Notes: a model not told the origin generated them from the sequence alone. A stretch of 64,000 nucleotides of DNA from Celeribacter sp. PS-C1 (GCF_019429625.1 NZ_JAHXRW010000008.1:62001-126000); one strand, 5' to 3'; positions 9,006 through 17,800 are shown, counted from the stretch's first letter. Numbers and translations: made by a program.

Positions 9006-9613
9006 GACGCCACCATCTGGGCAAAGGCAGAAAAGCCGAGAGACATCATACCGGCGAGGAGGAACGTGATGCCCAAACCGCGCAGCGCTTCAGGGACATG
9101 CGCATAGGCCAACCGCGCGCGGATCGCTCCGAGCATGACGACAGAGGTGGCAAAACCCGTTCCCGACCCAAGGCCGAACACAGCAGACTCGACGAGCGTA
9201 AAGCTTCGCTCCACCATGAACAGGCTTCCGGCAAGGATGGCACATTGGACCGTCAGCAGAGGCAGAAAGACCCCAAAAGAGGCGTAGATCGCAGGGAAAA
9301 ACCGGTCCAGCACCATTTCCAGCAACTGAACCGTGGCCGCAATGACGCCGATAAAGGCGATCAGTTTGAGGTAAGACAAATCCGTCTCCGGCAACCCTGC
9401 CCAAGCCCATGCCCCCGGCGCCAGAAGTGCCGAGTAGATCAGTTGATTGAGCGGCACTGTCACACCCATGACAGCGACGACCGCAATCCCGAGCCCCACA
9501 GCCGAGCCGGTTTTTCTGGACAGGGCGATAAAGGTGCAGAGGCCAAGGAACAGCGTGAGGGGCATATTCTCCACAAAGGCTGCACTCAGGAAGAGAGACA
9601 CCAGATCACTCAT
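9002..9613 (-). CDS. nqrE: Na+-translocating NADH:quinone reductase subunit E
   Basis: A 203-residue six-helix membrane subunit of the NqrDE/RnfAE family. Cys26 (LFLGLCTFIAL) and Cys124 (LTVQCAILAG) correspond to the cysteines that, with two in NqrD, hold an iron-sulphur centre inside the membrane. Length and motifs match the family. It overlaps both nqrD and nqrF by four bases, so it lies centrally in the operon. Nothing unusual was seen. Confidence 0.97.
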   Translation of the reverse strand: MSDLVSLFLSAAFVENMPLTLFLGLCTFIALSRKTGSAVGLGIAVVAVMGVTVPLNQLIYSALLAPGAWAWAGLPETDLSYLKLIAFIGVIAATVQLLEMVLDRFFPAIYASFGVFLPLLTVQCAILAGSLFMVERSFTLVESAVFGLGSGTGFATSVVMLGAIRARLAYAHVPEALRGLGITFLLAGMMSLGFSAFAQMVAS

Positions 9614-10275
9614 GACAGGTCCTCCGGCTTGTCCGGTGACAACAACTCAAGGGTCTCGGTCTGATCCGGCAAGAGCGTGCGAAGGATCCAAACCAATCCG
9701 CCCAAAAGAAAGAACGCCGATGGCGCCAAGAGCATTAGGCTCAGAGGAGTAAACCACCCGCCCTGGTCGACGGTCTGAAATACCTGCAACCCGAGAAGAG
9801 ATCCGGCGCCAAAGAGTTCGCGCACGGAGCCAATCACAACCAGAACGAGGGAGTAACCGAGCCCATTGCCCAACGCATCCACCATGGACCGTCCCGGTGG
9901 ATTATGACGGGAAAACGACTCGGTGCGCCCGAGCACAAGACAGTTCGTGGTGATCAGGCTGACAAAGACCGAAAGCTTTTGACTGATTTCAAAAAGATAG
10001 GCCTGAAGAATTTGATCGATCACGATCACAAGCGAGGCCACGATCACGATCTGGACGATCAGGCGAATTGAGCCCGGGATATGGTGGCGGATCAGGCTAA
10101 TTAGACCGGCAGACATGACCAAGACCGCAGTCAGTGCTGCCGACATGGTCAAGGCCGTCGCAACAGAGGTCGTCACCGCCAAAGCTGAGCAAATCCCGAG
10201 AATCTGAAGTGTCACCGGGTTTTGGTGAACCAGAGGATCAGTGAGAGTGCTCCAAAGGCTTGCGCGGGCGGGCAT
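9610..10275 (-). CDS. nqrD: Na+-translocating NADH:quinone reductase subunit D
   Basis: A 221-residue polytopic membrane subunit. Cys29 (LQILGICSALAVT) and Cys112 (ITTNCLVLGR) lie at exactly the positions known from Vibrio NqrD as ligands of the intramembrane iron centre. NPVTLQILGICSALAVTTS is the family opening. The C-terminal arm after about residue 200 is longer than in Vibrio by roughly ten residues. It starts three bases after nqrC ends and overlaps nqrE by four. Confidence 0.97.
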   Translation of the reverse strand: MPARASLWSTLTDPLVHQNPVTLQILGICSALAVTTSVATALTMSAALTAVLVMSAGLISLIRHHIPGSIRLIVQIVIVASLVIVIDQILQAYLFEISQKLSVFVSLITTNCLVLGRTESFSRHNPPGRSMVDALGNGLGYSLVLVVIGSVRELFGAGSLLGLQVFQTVDQGGWFTPLSLMLLAPSAFFLLGGLVWILRTLLPDQTETLELLSPDKPEDLS

Positions 10276-10278
10276 GGT

Positions 10279-11079
10279 TCAAAACTCCCCGCGCTGGATG
10301 GCGTCGATCAGAGGGCCATAGCCATCGGGACCAAGCCAAAAGCGCATAATGCGCGTGACGGCGCTTGAGGTGCGCGTCGCCCCCGTGATGCCGTCCACCT
10401 CGAACTCACTGCTCGCACGGCCTTTGGCGACCGCAAAGCGGACTGCACCGCTTGCGTCCGCGATCTCTTTTCCGCGCCATTGGGACAACCACGCAGGTTC
10501 TTCGATACGCCCCCCCAGACCGGGCGTTTCGGATTGGCCCAAAACGGCCAGTCCCGCGATGGTGTTCATATCCGCCCTGAGCGCGAGAATTGCATCAATC
10601 GGCCCGACGTAGCCGGCACCGCTGATTGGCAGCAGCGCGAGAGAAATTTCACCATCGGCGCCACGCAGGAAATAGACCTGCGCATAGTCCGGACGTTGTC
10701 CGAGGCCAGCAATGTCCTGCCCCTCGGACAATCCCGTCCAATTCGCATTGTCCTCCAGCGCGACAGAGAGTGTCGCGGGCGTGACCTCGGTCGCCGCCTT
10801 CGCTTCGGTGAGATCGACAACGACTGTGGACAGGGAACCGCCCTCAGCCGCCAAAAGCTCGGACATGCCGGGGATGCCTGCGATCAGCCCCTCCAGACGT
10901 GCCTGTTGCTCGGCGGCGCGGTTGGCGGCCTGGATCGGGCGCAAGATGACGGTCGCCCCACTGACCCCGAGGGCGCAGATGGCCGAGACCAGAAACGCCA
11001 TAACCAAAGTTTTAGTCCGACTTTCATTCGGCAGGGCAAGGAGTTTCCGCCACACGGTGATCGGGTTCATGTCAGCCAT
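10279..11079 (-). CDS. nqrC: Na+-translocating NADH:quinone reductase subunit C
   Basis: A 266-residue subunit with one N-terminal membrane helix (about residues 25-45) and a periplasmic FMN-binding domain. The flavinylation site DGITGATRTSS is intact, with the FMN-bearing threonine at about residue 235, and ETPGLGGRI precedes it as in the family. It is therefore a normal ApbE target. It overlaps the end of nqrB by eight bases and is followed by nqrD after three. Sequence between residues 60 and 130 is divergent. Confidence 0.95.
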   Translation of the reverse strand: MADMNPITVWRKLLALPNESRTKTLVMAFLVSAICALGVSGATVILRPIQAANRAAEQQARLEGLIAGIPGMSELLAAEGGSLSTVVVDLTEAKAATEVTPATLSVALEDNANWTGLSEGQDIAGLGQRPDYAQVYFLRGADGEISLALLPISGAGYVGPIDAILALRADMNTIAGLAVLGQSETPGLGGRIEEPAWLSQWRGKEIADASGAVRFAVAKGRASSEFEVDGITGATRTSSAVTRIMRFWLGPDGYGPLIDAIQRGEF

Positions 11080-11851
11080 GACGTTTTCTCCTTCGTCTTA
11101 CCCAGAGCGCAAGCGCAGCCTCGTCAAAGATTGGCGCAAACAAAGACGCCAAAAAGGCGGCAGAGACGGCCATTTGCACGGGCGCAGCCCCTTCCCATTC
11201 ATACGCGAAGAGGACGACAAATCCTCCGTAAGCCCCTCCGTAAAGCCAGCGACCGAGCGAGGTAGAAGCGCCCGCGACAGGATCGGTGACCAGAAGCGCC
11301 AGCACCAAAACAGCCGTGGGCAAAATCACAGAGATCGCCGGATCACCGCCGTAATATGCGATCCCCAGTGCCACAAAAGCCGCAAAGATCACGCGCATGG
11401 ACAGAATTCCGAACATCGCGCCGATCCCCAATGCGGGAAGCGCCGCCCAGATCACAGGCGCGACGAACTCGGGCCACGGCTCAGCGGGAAAGCCAAAGCC
11501 AAGGAAGGCGATCGTGACTGTTGCCGGATTGAGCACATTACGCCCCCAACCTCCAAAAACCAGCTCCGCCGCCACCGTGCCGAAACTGATGCCAAGAGCC
11601 AATCGGATCAAACCCAAATCTTCGGGTGCAAGCATGGCGACTGCGATTGCAGACAGTGCACCTGCAAGGGAGGGCGGCTGGGCCCGTGCCAGCATGAAGA
11701 CCATATGCCAAAGGCCGGAGATGATCAGGGTGAGGGCGAGCCGTCCGATCGCCTCGACGCCGCCGAACCAAAGCCACGTCAGCACCATCGGCATACTTGC
11801 CATGAGCAAGAGCGCCGCGACCATCTCGCGATCCCACATCCCGCGCCTCAT
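11072..11851 (-). CDS. nqrB: Short NqrB-like subunit lacking the FMN-attachment motif
   Basis: A 259-residue polytopic membrane protein in the nqrB position, overlapping nqrA by four bases and nqrC by eight. Family blocks are visible: GISFGTVAAELVFGGWGRN with LNPATVTIAFLGFGFP (about 88-124), LLVTDPVAGASTSLGRWLYG (about 190-210) and LFAPIFDE near the end. Usual NqrB proteins are about 410 residues. Missing here are the N-terminal extension, the loop after the first helix, and the segment after the NPA block that normally carries the VDGYSGAT flavinylation site and GSxGETS. The frame is uninterrupted, so this looks like a compact variant and not a broken gene. Confidence 0.85.
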   Translation of the reverse strand: MRRGMWDREMVAALLLMASMPMVLTWLWFGGVEAIGRLALTLIISGLWHMVFMLARAQPPSLAGALSAIAVAMLAPEDLGLIRLALGISFGTVAAELVFGGWGRNVLNPATVTIAFLGFGFPAEPWPEFVAPVIWAALPALGIGAMFGILSMRVIFAAFVALGIAYYGGDPAISVILPTAVLVLALLVTDPVAGASTSLGRWLYGGAYGGFVVLFAYEWEGAAPVQMAVSAAFLASLFAPIFDEAALALWVRRRRKRHG

Positions 11852-13131
11852 GCGACACCTTCCTCTTCTTCGATGCGGTCCAAAATCGCGCGCACCTGAG
11901 TCATGAGACGCGGCCGCGCGCCCGTTGCATAATCTGCGAGTGCCAAATCTTCTTCCAAGAGGGACAAACCGCCGAGACGCGTGAACCCCTCCACATCTCC
12001 GGACGCCAGAACGCGGACCAATGCAGCAGCGGGAAGCACACCGCCGAACGCGAGATCGAGCGCAGCAGTCGGAATGATCGGCGCACGCCGCGAGGCATGG
12101 TCGAGCGCTTCGTTAAACCAGTGACGGTTCTTTGAGGTTGTGTCGCGTTTAAGAACAGTGACCTGCCGGTCCCGAAGCGACAACCAATGCGCAGGCCGCC
12201 CGTCAAGCGACGAGCCCGACAAGACCGCATGAGGTCCCGGGCGCAGAATTGGCTGGCACAACCCGCGCAAATCTGCGCCCGGCTGGCACTCGACGCGTTT
12301 CGCCTCCCTGAGCGCATCGCCCGAGATAGAGACCACGCGCGTCGCAGGAACATACCCATTCTCCAGAAAAGCCCCGATATCCGCGACATCCTCGGCATGA
12401 ATATCCCAAACGGATGCGTCGACCCGTGCCGGCATATGGCGATGGATCATCAACCCTGAAAGCCCGTTCGGATGCGTCCGGCCCGTTAAAATGCGGCTGA
12501 CACCTGCCGGGGGCGCACCCGTATAAGATGTCGCCTCCGCCTGACACAGGAAAATCTTCGCATCCGTCAGGCGCGAAAGAGCATCAAGACCGCGCGAGAA
12601 CTCCTCTTCACGACTCCACAGCCGCAGGAGCGGATCTGGCGCGTCAGGCCGACTGTCGGTCGCCATCACGAAAATCGCGGCGGGGATCGCGCCAGGTTTT
12701 GGCACGCGACCGAAAGGGCGGCTCCGCAACATCCGCCACAAGCCAGACATCTGCAGGACCCTGCGCAACTCGTCCACATCTTGGCCCGCGAGAGACACAT
12801 CAAAGGAATAGCGATCGCCACCGGCGTCATGAAACAGCACCAATTGCGACAACCGATGGCCCGGTCGAAGATCAATTTTCGCGACACGTCCCGCCATTGG
12901 GGCCGTCAGATACATATCCGGCATGGCCCGCACTCTCAGAAGAGGCTGCCCTTGCGCGACGCTCTCGCCGTCCCCGACCAAAGGCTCGACCCGCAACTCC
13001 TCCCCATGAGCTGGCGTGATCGCGGCTTCGTCTGTGATGTGGCGCGCCGGGGCGTCGGGCTTTAGCGGCGGACCGACGCGGGGCACTATAAGTCCCGCAG
13101 TAAAAATTGAGCCAAACATCTCAACGTCCAT
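11848..13131 (-). CDS. nqrA: Na+-translocating NADH:quinone reductase subunit A
   Basis: A 427-residue peripheral cytoplasmic subunit, the first gene of the operon. Recognisable family blocks are TAPMAGRVAKIDLRPGHR (about 75-92), SGLWRMLRSRPFGRVP (about 129-144), THPNGLSGLMIH, RVVSISGDAL and LLEEDLALADY near the end. The last of these normally reads with two cysteines (LALCTFVCPG in Vibrio), which are replaced here. The segment between about residues 335 and 370 is also poorly conserved. It faces the pentaheme cytochrome gene across 122 bases and overlaps nqrB by four bases. Confidence 0.93.
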   Translation of the reverse strand: MDVEMFGSIFTAGLIVPRVGPPLKPDAPARHITDEAAITPAHGEELRVEPLVGDGESVAQGQPLLRVRAMPDMYLTAPMAGRVAKIDLRPGHRLSQLVLFHDAGGDRYSFDVSLAGQDVDELRRVLQMSGLWRMLRSRPFGRVPKPGAIPAAIFVMATDSRPDAPDPLLRLWSREEEFSRGLDALSRLTDAKIFLCQAEATSYTGAPPAGVSRILTGRTHPNGLSGLMIHRHMPARVDASVWDIHAEDVADIGAFLENGYVPATRVVSISGDALREAKRVECQPGADLRGLCQPILRPGPHAVLSGSSLDGRPAHWLSLRDRQVTVLKRDTTSKNRHWFNEALDHASRRAPIIPTAALDLAFGGVLPAAALVRVLASGDVEGFTRLGGLSLLEEDLALADYATGARPRLMTQVRAILDRIEEEEGVA

Positions 13132-13253
13132 TTTCGCGCCGAAATACCAATCTGTTTGAATATCGAGGCGTCAGGTGAATTGCGTGAATCTGTAAATTCA
13201 GATAACATGTTTGTGCGCGAAAGTGGAGTATCTTTAGCGAGGGTCTATCGGCC
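13132..13253. promoter_or_regulatory. Divergent promoter region between nqrA and the pentaheme cytochrome
   Basis: The 122 bases between the two divergent starts are AT-richer than the surroundings. They contain two overlapping inverted repeats: TGAAT/ATTCA at 13185-13200 and ATCTG/CAGAT at 13188-13203, plus a direct repeat of GTGAAT just upstream. A shared operator for both units is plausible. No match to an FNR, Fur or Irr box was recognised. Confidence 0.5.
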
Positions 13254-14438
13254 ATGCCTTTCAAACATAAATTCTTTTTTTCACTCCTTGTTGGTTTTGC
13301 TGTCGCCGTCGGCCCCAGTATGGTGGCTGCACAAGATCAGGCCGAGGAGCCGGTCCGTGACATCGAGGAAATCGTCGAAGATCTCGAACTCTATGTAATG
13401 CCGGACGCCGGTCCATTCCGTCCTGACCAGATCGAGATCAAGAACAAATTGGCGATTGGCGAGTGGGCGCGATCCGGTCACGCCCTGTCGACGGCTGAGG
13501 CGTTCACCCATTGGGATGAAGAAGGCGAAGTGCCTGTCGCCTGTGCAACCTGTCACAGCGGGGCCGGATTTAGAGCCTTTTACGGCCTCGATGGAAGCGA
13601 TGCGGGAACAGTCGAGGCGCCTGTGCCAACCGGCGGGGTGGTCGATTGTGATACATGCCACAATCCGGGGCTGGCTGCCGTCGAAGAGGTCAAGTTCCCA
13701 AGCGGCCTGATGCATCCCATCGCACCCGGAGAGGCCTCCTGCCTCACATGCCACCAAGGTCGCGCCTCCGGACTGAACATCTCTGCGTCCGTCGCGGACA
13801 TGGCGCTGGACGACACGAATGTGGATTTGCGCTTTATCAATCCGCATTACGCTGTCGCGGCGTCGACATGGCTCGGCGGTTATGGCGGTTCTGGGTATCA
13901 CTACGATGGCAAAGATTATTCGGGCCGGTTCTTCCACGCGCGCCCCGTCGCCACCTGTGTGTCCTGTCACGATCCGCATAGCCTCGAGGTGTCGCAAAAC
14001 ACATGCATGAGCTGCCATGAAAACGGCGCACCGGATAGCATCCGCCTCTCACGCGTCAGCTATGATGGCAGCGGCAACCTCGACCAAGGGCTCCGCACCG
14101 ACGTGTCACATAACGCCGAACGGCTGATGGGGTTCATTCAAGACTATGCCGAGACGGTTGCGGGAACTGCGATCCTCTATGACGGGCATCAGTATCCCTA
14201 TTTCTTCGCTGACGCGAACAACGACGGTCAGATCGATATCAATGACGGGCGTTCGGTCGCCTACAACACATGGACACCGCGCCTGCTGAAAGCCGCTTAC
14301 AACTGGAAGTTCGTGACGACCGACAAAGGGGCCTTTGCCCACAATCCGCACTACGTGTTGGAACTGCTCTACGACTCGAGTGAAGACCTCGCGAACGCGC
14401 TTGGCCTCGATATCTTAGACACCGGAATGATGCGCTGA
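13254..14438 (+). CDS. Secreted pentaheme cytochrome c
   Basis: A 394-residue periplasmic multiheme cytochrome. A Sec signal peptide covers about residues 1-26 (cleavage after MVAA). Five CXXCH haem c sites lie at residues 97-101 (CATCH), 132-136 (CDTCH), 163-167 (CLTCH), 235-239 (CVSCH) and 251-255 (CMSCH), with further histidines available as distal ligands (H76, H154, H198, H228). A calcium-binding EF-hand-like loop, DANNDGQIDIND, lies at 320-331. The region after residue 260 has no haem site. I do not recognise a named family. It is divergent from nqrA, which suggests a role in periplasmic electron transfer linked to Nqr; this is inference. Confidence 0.9.
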   Translation: MPFKHKFFFSLLVGFAVAVGPSMVAAQDQAEEPVRDIEEIVEDLELYVMPDAGPFRPDQIEIKNKLAIGEWARSGHALSTAEAFTHWDEEGEVPVACATCHSGAGFRAFYGLDGSDAGTVEAPVPTGGVVDCDTCHNPGLAAVEEVKFPSGLMHPIAPGEASCLTCHQGRASGLNISASVADMALDDTNVDLRFINPHYAVAASTWLGGYGGSGYHYDGKDYSGRFFHARPVATCVSCHDPHSLEVSQNTCMSCHENGAPDSIRLSRVSYDGSGNLDQGLRTDVSHNAERLMGFIQDYAETVAGTAILYDGHQYPYFFADANNDGQIDINDGRSVAYNTWTPRLLKAAYNWKFVTTDKGAFAHNPHYVLELLYDSSEDLANALGLDILDTGMMR

Positions 14439-14746
14439 CAGGCTTCTGACCAACTCGGTGCAGACAGTTCAAAATCGAGCCATTCGTCCCGACAAGGGCC
14501 GGGTGGCTTTTTACCTAGCCGAGCAAAGCAGCCTCGACGCAGCAAGAAAAGTGTCACAGGTATTCAATCTTTAACCTGCCACTGCATCATTTCTGAGGGT
14601 TTGGATTGGGGACCGGCCCACGTCGACCAAACGACCGCTTGCCGCCCATTGGCCTTCGTGGCTTTCGGCGACCGGAGAGAGAAATCGCACATCGTCGTTC
14701 CTGCCTCGATCTGTTGAATGGATACGGTCGCTAACATGAAAAACGA
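14439..14746. other. Intergenic region, no gene recognised
   Basis: These 308 bases lie between two convergent genes. I see no convincing reading frame, tRNA or strong terminator. The segment 14510-14560 is moderately AT-rich. Confidence 0.5.
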
Positions 14747-15169
14747 TCACGAGAGAGAATTGAGCGTCCGCAGTGCGCTGCGATACCGATCCATTCTCGC
14801 GAGATCAGCCGCAGACGGTTCGGCGATCCGCGACAAATCCATATTGTCTCGCAGGTCCGCCATTTTCACGTCACGTCCAATGGGGTTTTGTGCCGCTCTT
14901 TCAATGAATTCGGAATAGCTTTCGCCCTTCCGCTTCGTCACCGCATCCAAAGCCGCGAGAATATCGGCGCTGGCGCCTTCTTTGCGCAAGGCATCCGAAG
15001 TCCAGTCGGTGTCTTCGATGACATCGTGTAGAACAGCAACGATGCGCGCGGCCTGACCTTCGCAGGCAAGCATCACTCGCAAAGGGTGCAAGATGTAGAG
15101 CTGGCCCGCCTTATCAATCTGCCCTCGGTGGGCTGAGGCTGCTATTTCAATGGCGCGTTCAAGGTCCAT
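14747..15169 (-). CDS. Small HD-domain phosphohydrolase, SpoT/MESH1 hydrolase-like
   Basis: A 140-residue stand-alone HD-domain protein. The metal ligands follow the RelA/SpoT hydrolase pattern: an early histidine (SAHRGQIDKAGQLYILHPLRV), the HD pair in VAVLHDVIEDTDW at about residues 47-53, and a late aspartate in VKMADLRDNMDLSR. Stand-alone proteins of this type hydrolyse ppGpp or NADPH in some bacteria and in animals (MESH1). No synthetase domain is attached. It is a single gene downstream of nothing obvious. The substrate is inferred from the family. Confidence 0.8.
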   Translation of the reverse strand: MDLERAIEIAASAHRGQIDKAGQLYILHPLRVMLACEGQAARIVAVLHDVIEDTDWTSDALRKEGASADILAALDAVTKRKGESYSEFIERAAQNPIGRDVKMADLRDNMDLSRIAEPSAADLARMDRYRSALRTLNSLS

Positions 15170-15349
15170 ATTCCACTCCTTTCGAAAATATATGCGACCG
15201 CGCTTGCTGGGCGCGGCAACGTAATATGCGATTTTTAGGGAAAGTCAGCGTGTTGGCTGCGGGAACAACTTAACACTGCCAAACGGTTTGGTCACGCAGC
15301 TATTTGCCACATATTCCGCGACAGTCTTCGTCGGCACGGGGGATGTGAT

Positions 15350-15360
15350 GGGGGGGGGGG
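15350..15360. repeat. Run of eleven G
   Basis: A homopolymer of eleven guanines sits in non-coding sequence between the HD gene and tRNA-Ser. It could be a slippage hotspot or an assembly artefact. Confidence 0.8.
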
Positions 15361-15416
15361 CATACAGCCCCAATGAAAGATTTAACTCTTCAAATCAATT
15401 CATGAGATTGCCTTTA

Positions 15417-15506
15417 TGGCGGAGACGAAGGGATTCGAACCCTCGAGACGGTTTCCCGCCTACTCCCTTAGCAGGGGAGCGCCTTCGACCACTCGGCCAC
15501 GTCTCC
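15417..15506 (-). tRNA. tRNA-Ser (anticodon GCU)
   Basis: Read on the minus strand the sequence begins GGAGACGTGGCCGAGTGG and ends with CGTCTCC, discriminator G and an encoded CCA. The acceptor stem is a perfect seven-pair helix. The anticodon stem CTCCC/GGGAG encloses the loop CTGCTAA, giving anticodon GCT for AGC/AGU serine codons. The long variable arm typical of class II tRNAs follows, then the T loop GTTCGAATC. A plus-strand reading frame across it is spurious. Confidence 0.97.
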
Positions 15507-15583
15507 GTCGACCCGTGTAATGGAGCTGTCACAGAGACACAAGGCAAAATCTCACGTCAAATCGCACTGAAAAGCGTCGGAGA

Positions 15584-16594
15584 TCAGGCGTTGTAATATT
15601 GCCGATACCACCGCACGAAATTGGCCACGCCTTCGGGCACGGAGGTTTTCGGCGCGTAGCCTGTCAGACGCTTGAGCAAGGAGGCATCGGCCCAAGTGGC
15701 CGGCACATCGCCCGGCTGCATCTCCATCAGGTTGCGTTCGGCAGTTTGGCCGGTGGCAGCCTCGATGGCAGCAATGAAATCAGTGAGCTGCACGGCGTCC
15801 GAGTTGCCGATGTTCACCACACGGAAAGGCGCCACAGGGGAGAGGCTGTCGCCCTCTTCGACCACGCCATCTTCAGGCCGGACGGGCACGGCGTCGATCA
15901 ACAGGCGGATGGCGTGCACGAGGTCTTCGACATAGGTGAAATCGCGCTTCATATCGCCGTAATTGTAGACGTCGATGGGCTTGCCCTCGAGGATCGCCTT
16001 GGTGAATTTAAAGAGCGCCATATCGGGCCGTCCCCACGGACCATAGACCGTGAAAAAGCGGAACATAGTGATCGGCAGGCCGAAGAGATGCGCGTAGCTA
16101 TGCGCCATGCTTTCGGTCGACTTTTTCGTGGCCGCATAGAAGGACATCTGATGATCGGCCTTCACCGTCTCCTGATAGGGCATCACCGTGTTGGCGCCGT
16201 AGGCCGAAGAGGTAGACGCCAAAAGCATGTGTTTCGGCGGATGGGCCCGCGCGGCCTCCAGCAACTCGAACGTGCCGATGATGTTGCTCTCAAGGTAAGA
16301 CCGCGGATTCTCGATGGAATAGCGCACACCAGCTTGAGCGGCGAGGTGGATCACCACCTCCGGCTTTTCCTCCTCGAACAAAGACATCAACAGGCCGGGG
16401 GTTTCGACCTTGTCATGCACGGAGCGATAGCCCTCGTAGGCCGAAAGCGTCTCTTCGCGCCGTTCTTTGAGGGCGACATCGTAGTAGTCCGACAGGCAAT
16501 CGAGGCCAATGACGCGCCAGCCTTCTTCGAGCAGGGTGCGACAAACGAAAGAGCCAATGAACCCGGCAGCGCCGGTGACGAGAGCGGTGGGCAT
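15584..16594 (-). CDS. NAD-dependent epimerase, UDP-glucuronate 4-epimerase type
   Basis: A 336-residue extended short-chain dehydrogenase/reductase. The NAD-binding motif is GAAGFIG (residues 8-14), and the catalytic residues are in STSSAYG with Tyr153 and Lys157 (SFYAATKKS). The block FRFFTVYGPWGRPDMALFKF is typical of UDP-glucuronate 4-epimerases, which make UDP-galacturonate. It lies 39 bases downstream of a UDP-glucose dehydrogenase on the same strand, which would supply its substrate. UDP-GlcNAc or UDP-glucose epimerisation is less likely. Confidence 0.88.
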   Translation of the reverse strand: MPTALVTGAAGFIGSFVCRTLLEEGWRVIGLDCLSDYYDVALKERREETLSAYEGYRSVHDKVETPGLLMSLFEEEKPEVVIHLAAQAGVRYSIENPRSYLESNIIGTFELLEAARAHPPKHMLLASTSSAYGANTVMPYQETVKADHQMSFYAATKKSTESMAHSYAHLFGLPITMFRFFTVYGPWGRPDMALFKFTKAILEGKPIDVYNYGDMKRDFTYVEDLVHAIRLLIDAVPVRPEDGVVEEGDSLSPVAPFRVVNIGNSDAVQLTDFIAAIEAATGQTAERNLMEMQPGDVPATWADASLLKRLTGYAPKTSVPEGVANFVRWYRQYYNA

Positions 16595-16633
16595 TGTGTG
16601 TATCCTTAGTCGGCGCGGGTTAGTCGGCCAAAA

Positions 16634-17800
16634 TCAATCGGCGTGAAACAGATCACGGGTAAAGATCTTTTCCGCGACATCCGCAACATCGTCGGTCATG
16701 CGGTTGGCGATGATGACATCGGCCTCCGCTTTGAACGCCCCGAGATCGCGCACCACGCGCGAGCCAAAAAAGTCATCATCCTCGAGCACCGGTTCATAGA
16801 CGATCACCTCGATGCCCTTGGCCTTGATCCGCTTCATGATGCCTTGGATCGACGACTGGCGGAAGTTGTCCGAACCCGCTTTCATCACCAGACGGTAGAC
16901 GCCCACAACGTTCGGGCGCTTGGCGATGATCTGATCGGCGAGGAAATCCTTGCGCGTGCGGTTGGTTTCGACGATGGCCGCGATCAGGTTTTGTGGCACT
17001 TCGGAGTAGTTGGCGAGCAGCTGTTTGGTGTCTTTCGGAAGGCAATAGCCGCCATAGCCAAAGGAAGGGTTGTTGTAATGGCTGCCGATGCGCGGATCCA
17101 ACCCGATGCCATCGATGATCTGGCGCGTGTCCATTCCACGCGCCATGGCATAGCTGTCCAATTCGTTGAAGAACGCAACCCGCATCGCGAGATAGGTGTT
17201 GGCAAAAAGCTTGATCGCCTCGGCCTCGTCGGCGTCGGTAAAAAGCACCGACACGTCCTTGTCCACGGCGCCCTCAAGCAAGAGATCGGCAAAGACGCGC
17301 GCGCGCTCGGATTGCTCACCCACGATGATCCGCGACGGGTGCAGGTTGTCGTAAAGTGCGCGGCCTTCGCGCAGGAATTCCGGCGAAAAGATCACTTGAT
17401 CTGTGTTCATCTCCGCCCGCACGCGAGTGACAAAGCCCACGGGGATGGTCGATTTGACCACGATGGTCGCCTTCGGATTGACCGCAATCACCTGTGCGAT
17501 CACTGCTTCCACGGAAGAGGTGTCAAAATAATTGGATTTTTCATCGTAATTGGTCGGCGTTGCCACGATGACGAAATCCGCACCGGTGTAGGCCGAGGCG
17601 CCGTCCGTCGTCGCCGTCAGGTTGAGCTCTTTGTGCGCCAGAAAATCTTCGAGCTCGGCATCGACGATCGGAGATTTGCGGTCATTGACCATCTGGACCC
17701 GCGCCTCGGAAATGTCCACCGCAACAACCTCATGATGCTGCGCGAGCAAAACCGCGTTCGACATCCCCACATAGCCGATCCCGGCAACCGCAATTTTCAT
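16634..17800 (-). CDS. ugd: UDP-glucose 6-dehydrogenase
   Basis: A 388-residue cytoplasmic enzyme that oxidises UDP-glucose to UDP-glucuronate with two NAD+. The Rossmann motif is VAGIGYVG at the N-terminus, and the catalytic Cys253 is in [14 protein letters not shown]; Lys197 ([14 protein letters not shown]) is also conserved. The length matches the short bacterial form. The ATG at 17800 is preferred to a start six codons further upstream because the family begins MKIAVAG. It is followed by the epimerase and supplies both it and the UDP-xylose synthase at 22489. Confidence 0.95.
   Translation of the reverse strand: MKIAVAGIGYVGMSNAVLLAQHHEVVAVDISEARVQMVNDRKSPIVDAELEDFLAHKELNLTATTDGASAYTGADFVIVATPTNYDEKSNYFDTSSVEAVIAQVIAVNPKATIVVKSTIPVGFVTRVRAEMNTDQVIFSPEFLREGRALYDNLHPSRIIVGEQSERARVFADLLLEGAVDKDVSVLFTDADEAEAIKLFANTYLAMRVAFFNELDSYAMARGMDTRQIIDGIGLDPRIGSHYNNPSFGYGGYCLPKDTKQLLANYSEVPQNLIAAIVETNRTRKDFLADQIIAKRPNVVGVYRLVMKAGSDNFRQSSIQGIMKRIKAKGIEVIVYEPVLEDDDFFGSRVVRDLGAFKAEADVIIANRMTDDVADVAEKIFTRDLFHAD

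Noticed and set aside
11072-11851. Short nqrB as a frameshifted pseudogene
   Set aside because: The frame is open from the nqrA overlap to the nqrC overlap and conserved blocks are in order; missing parts are whole segments, not a broken frame.
15288-15596. 102-residue plus-strand frame near the G run
   Set aside because: It runs across tRNA-Ser and the G run and resembles no protein.
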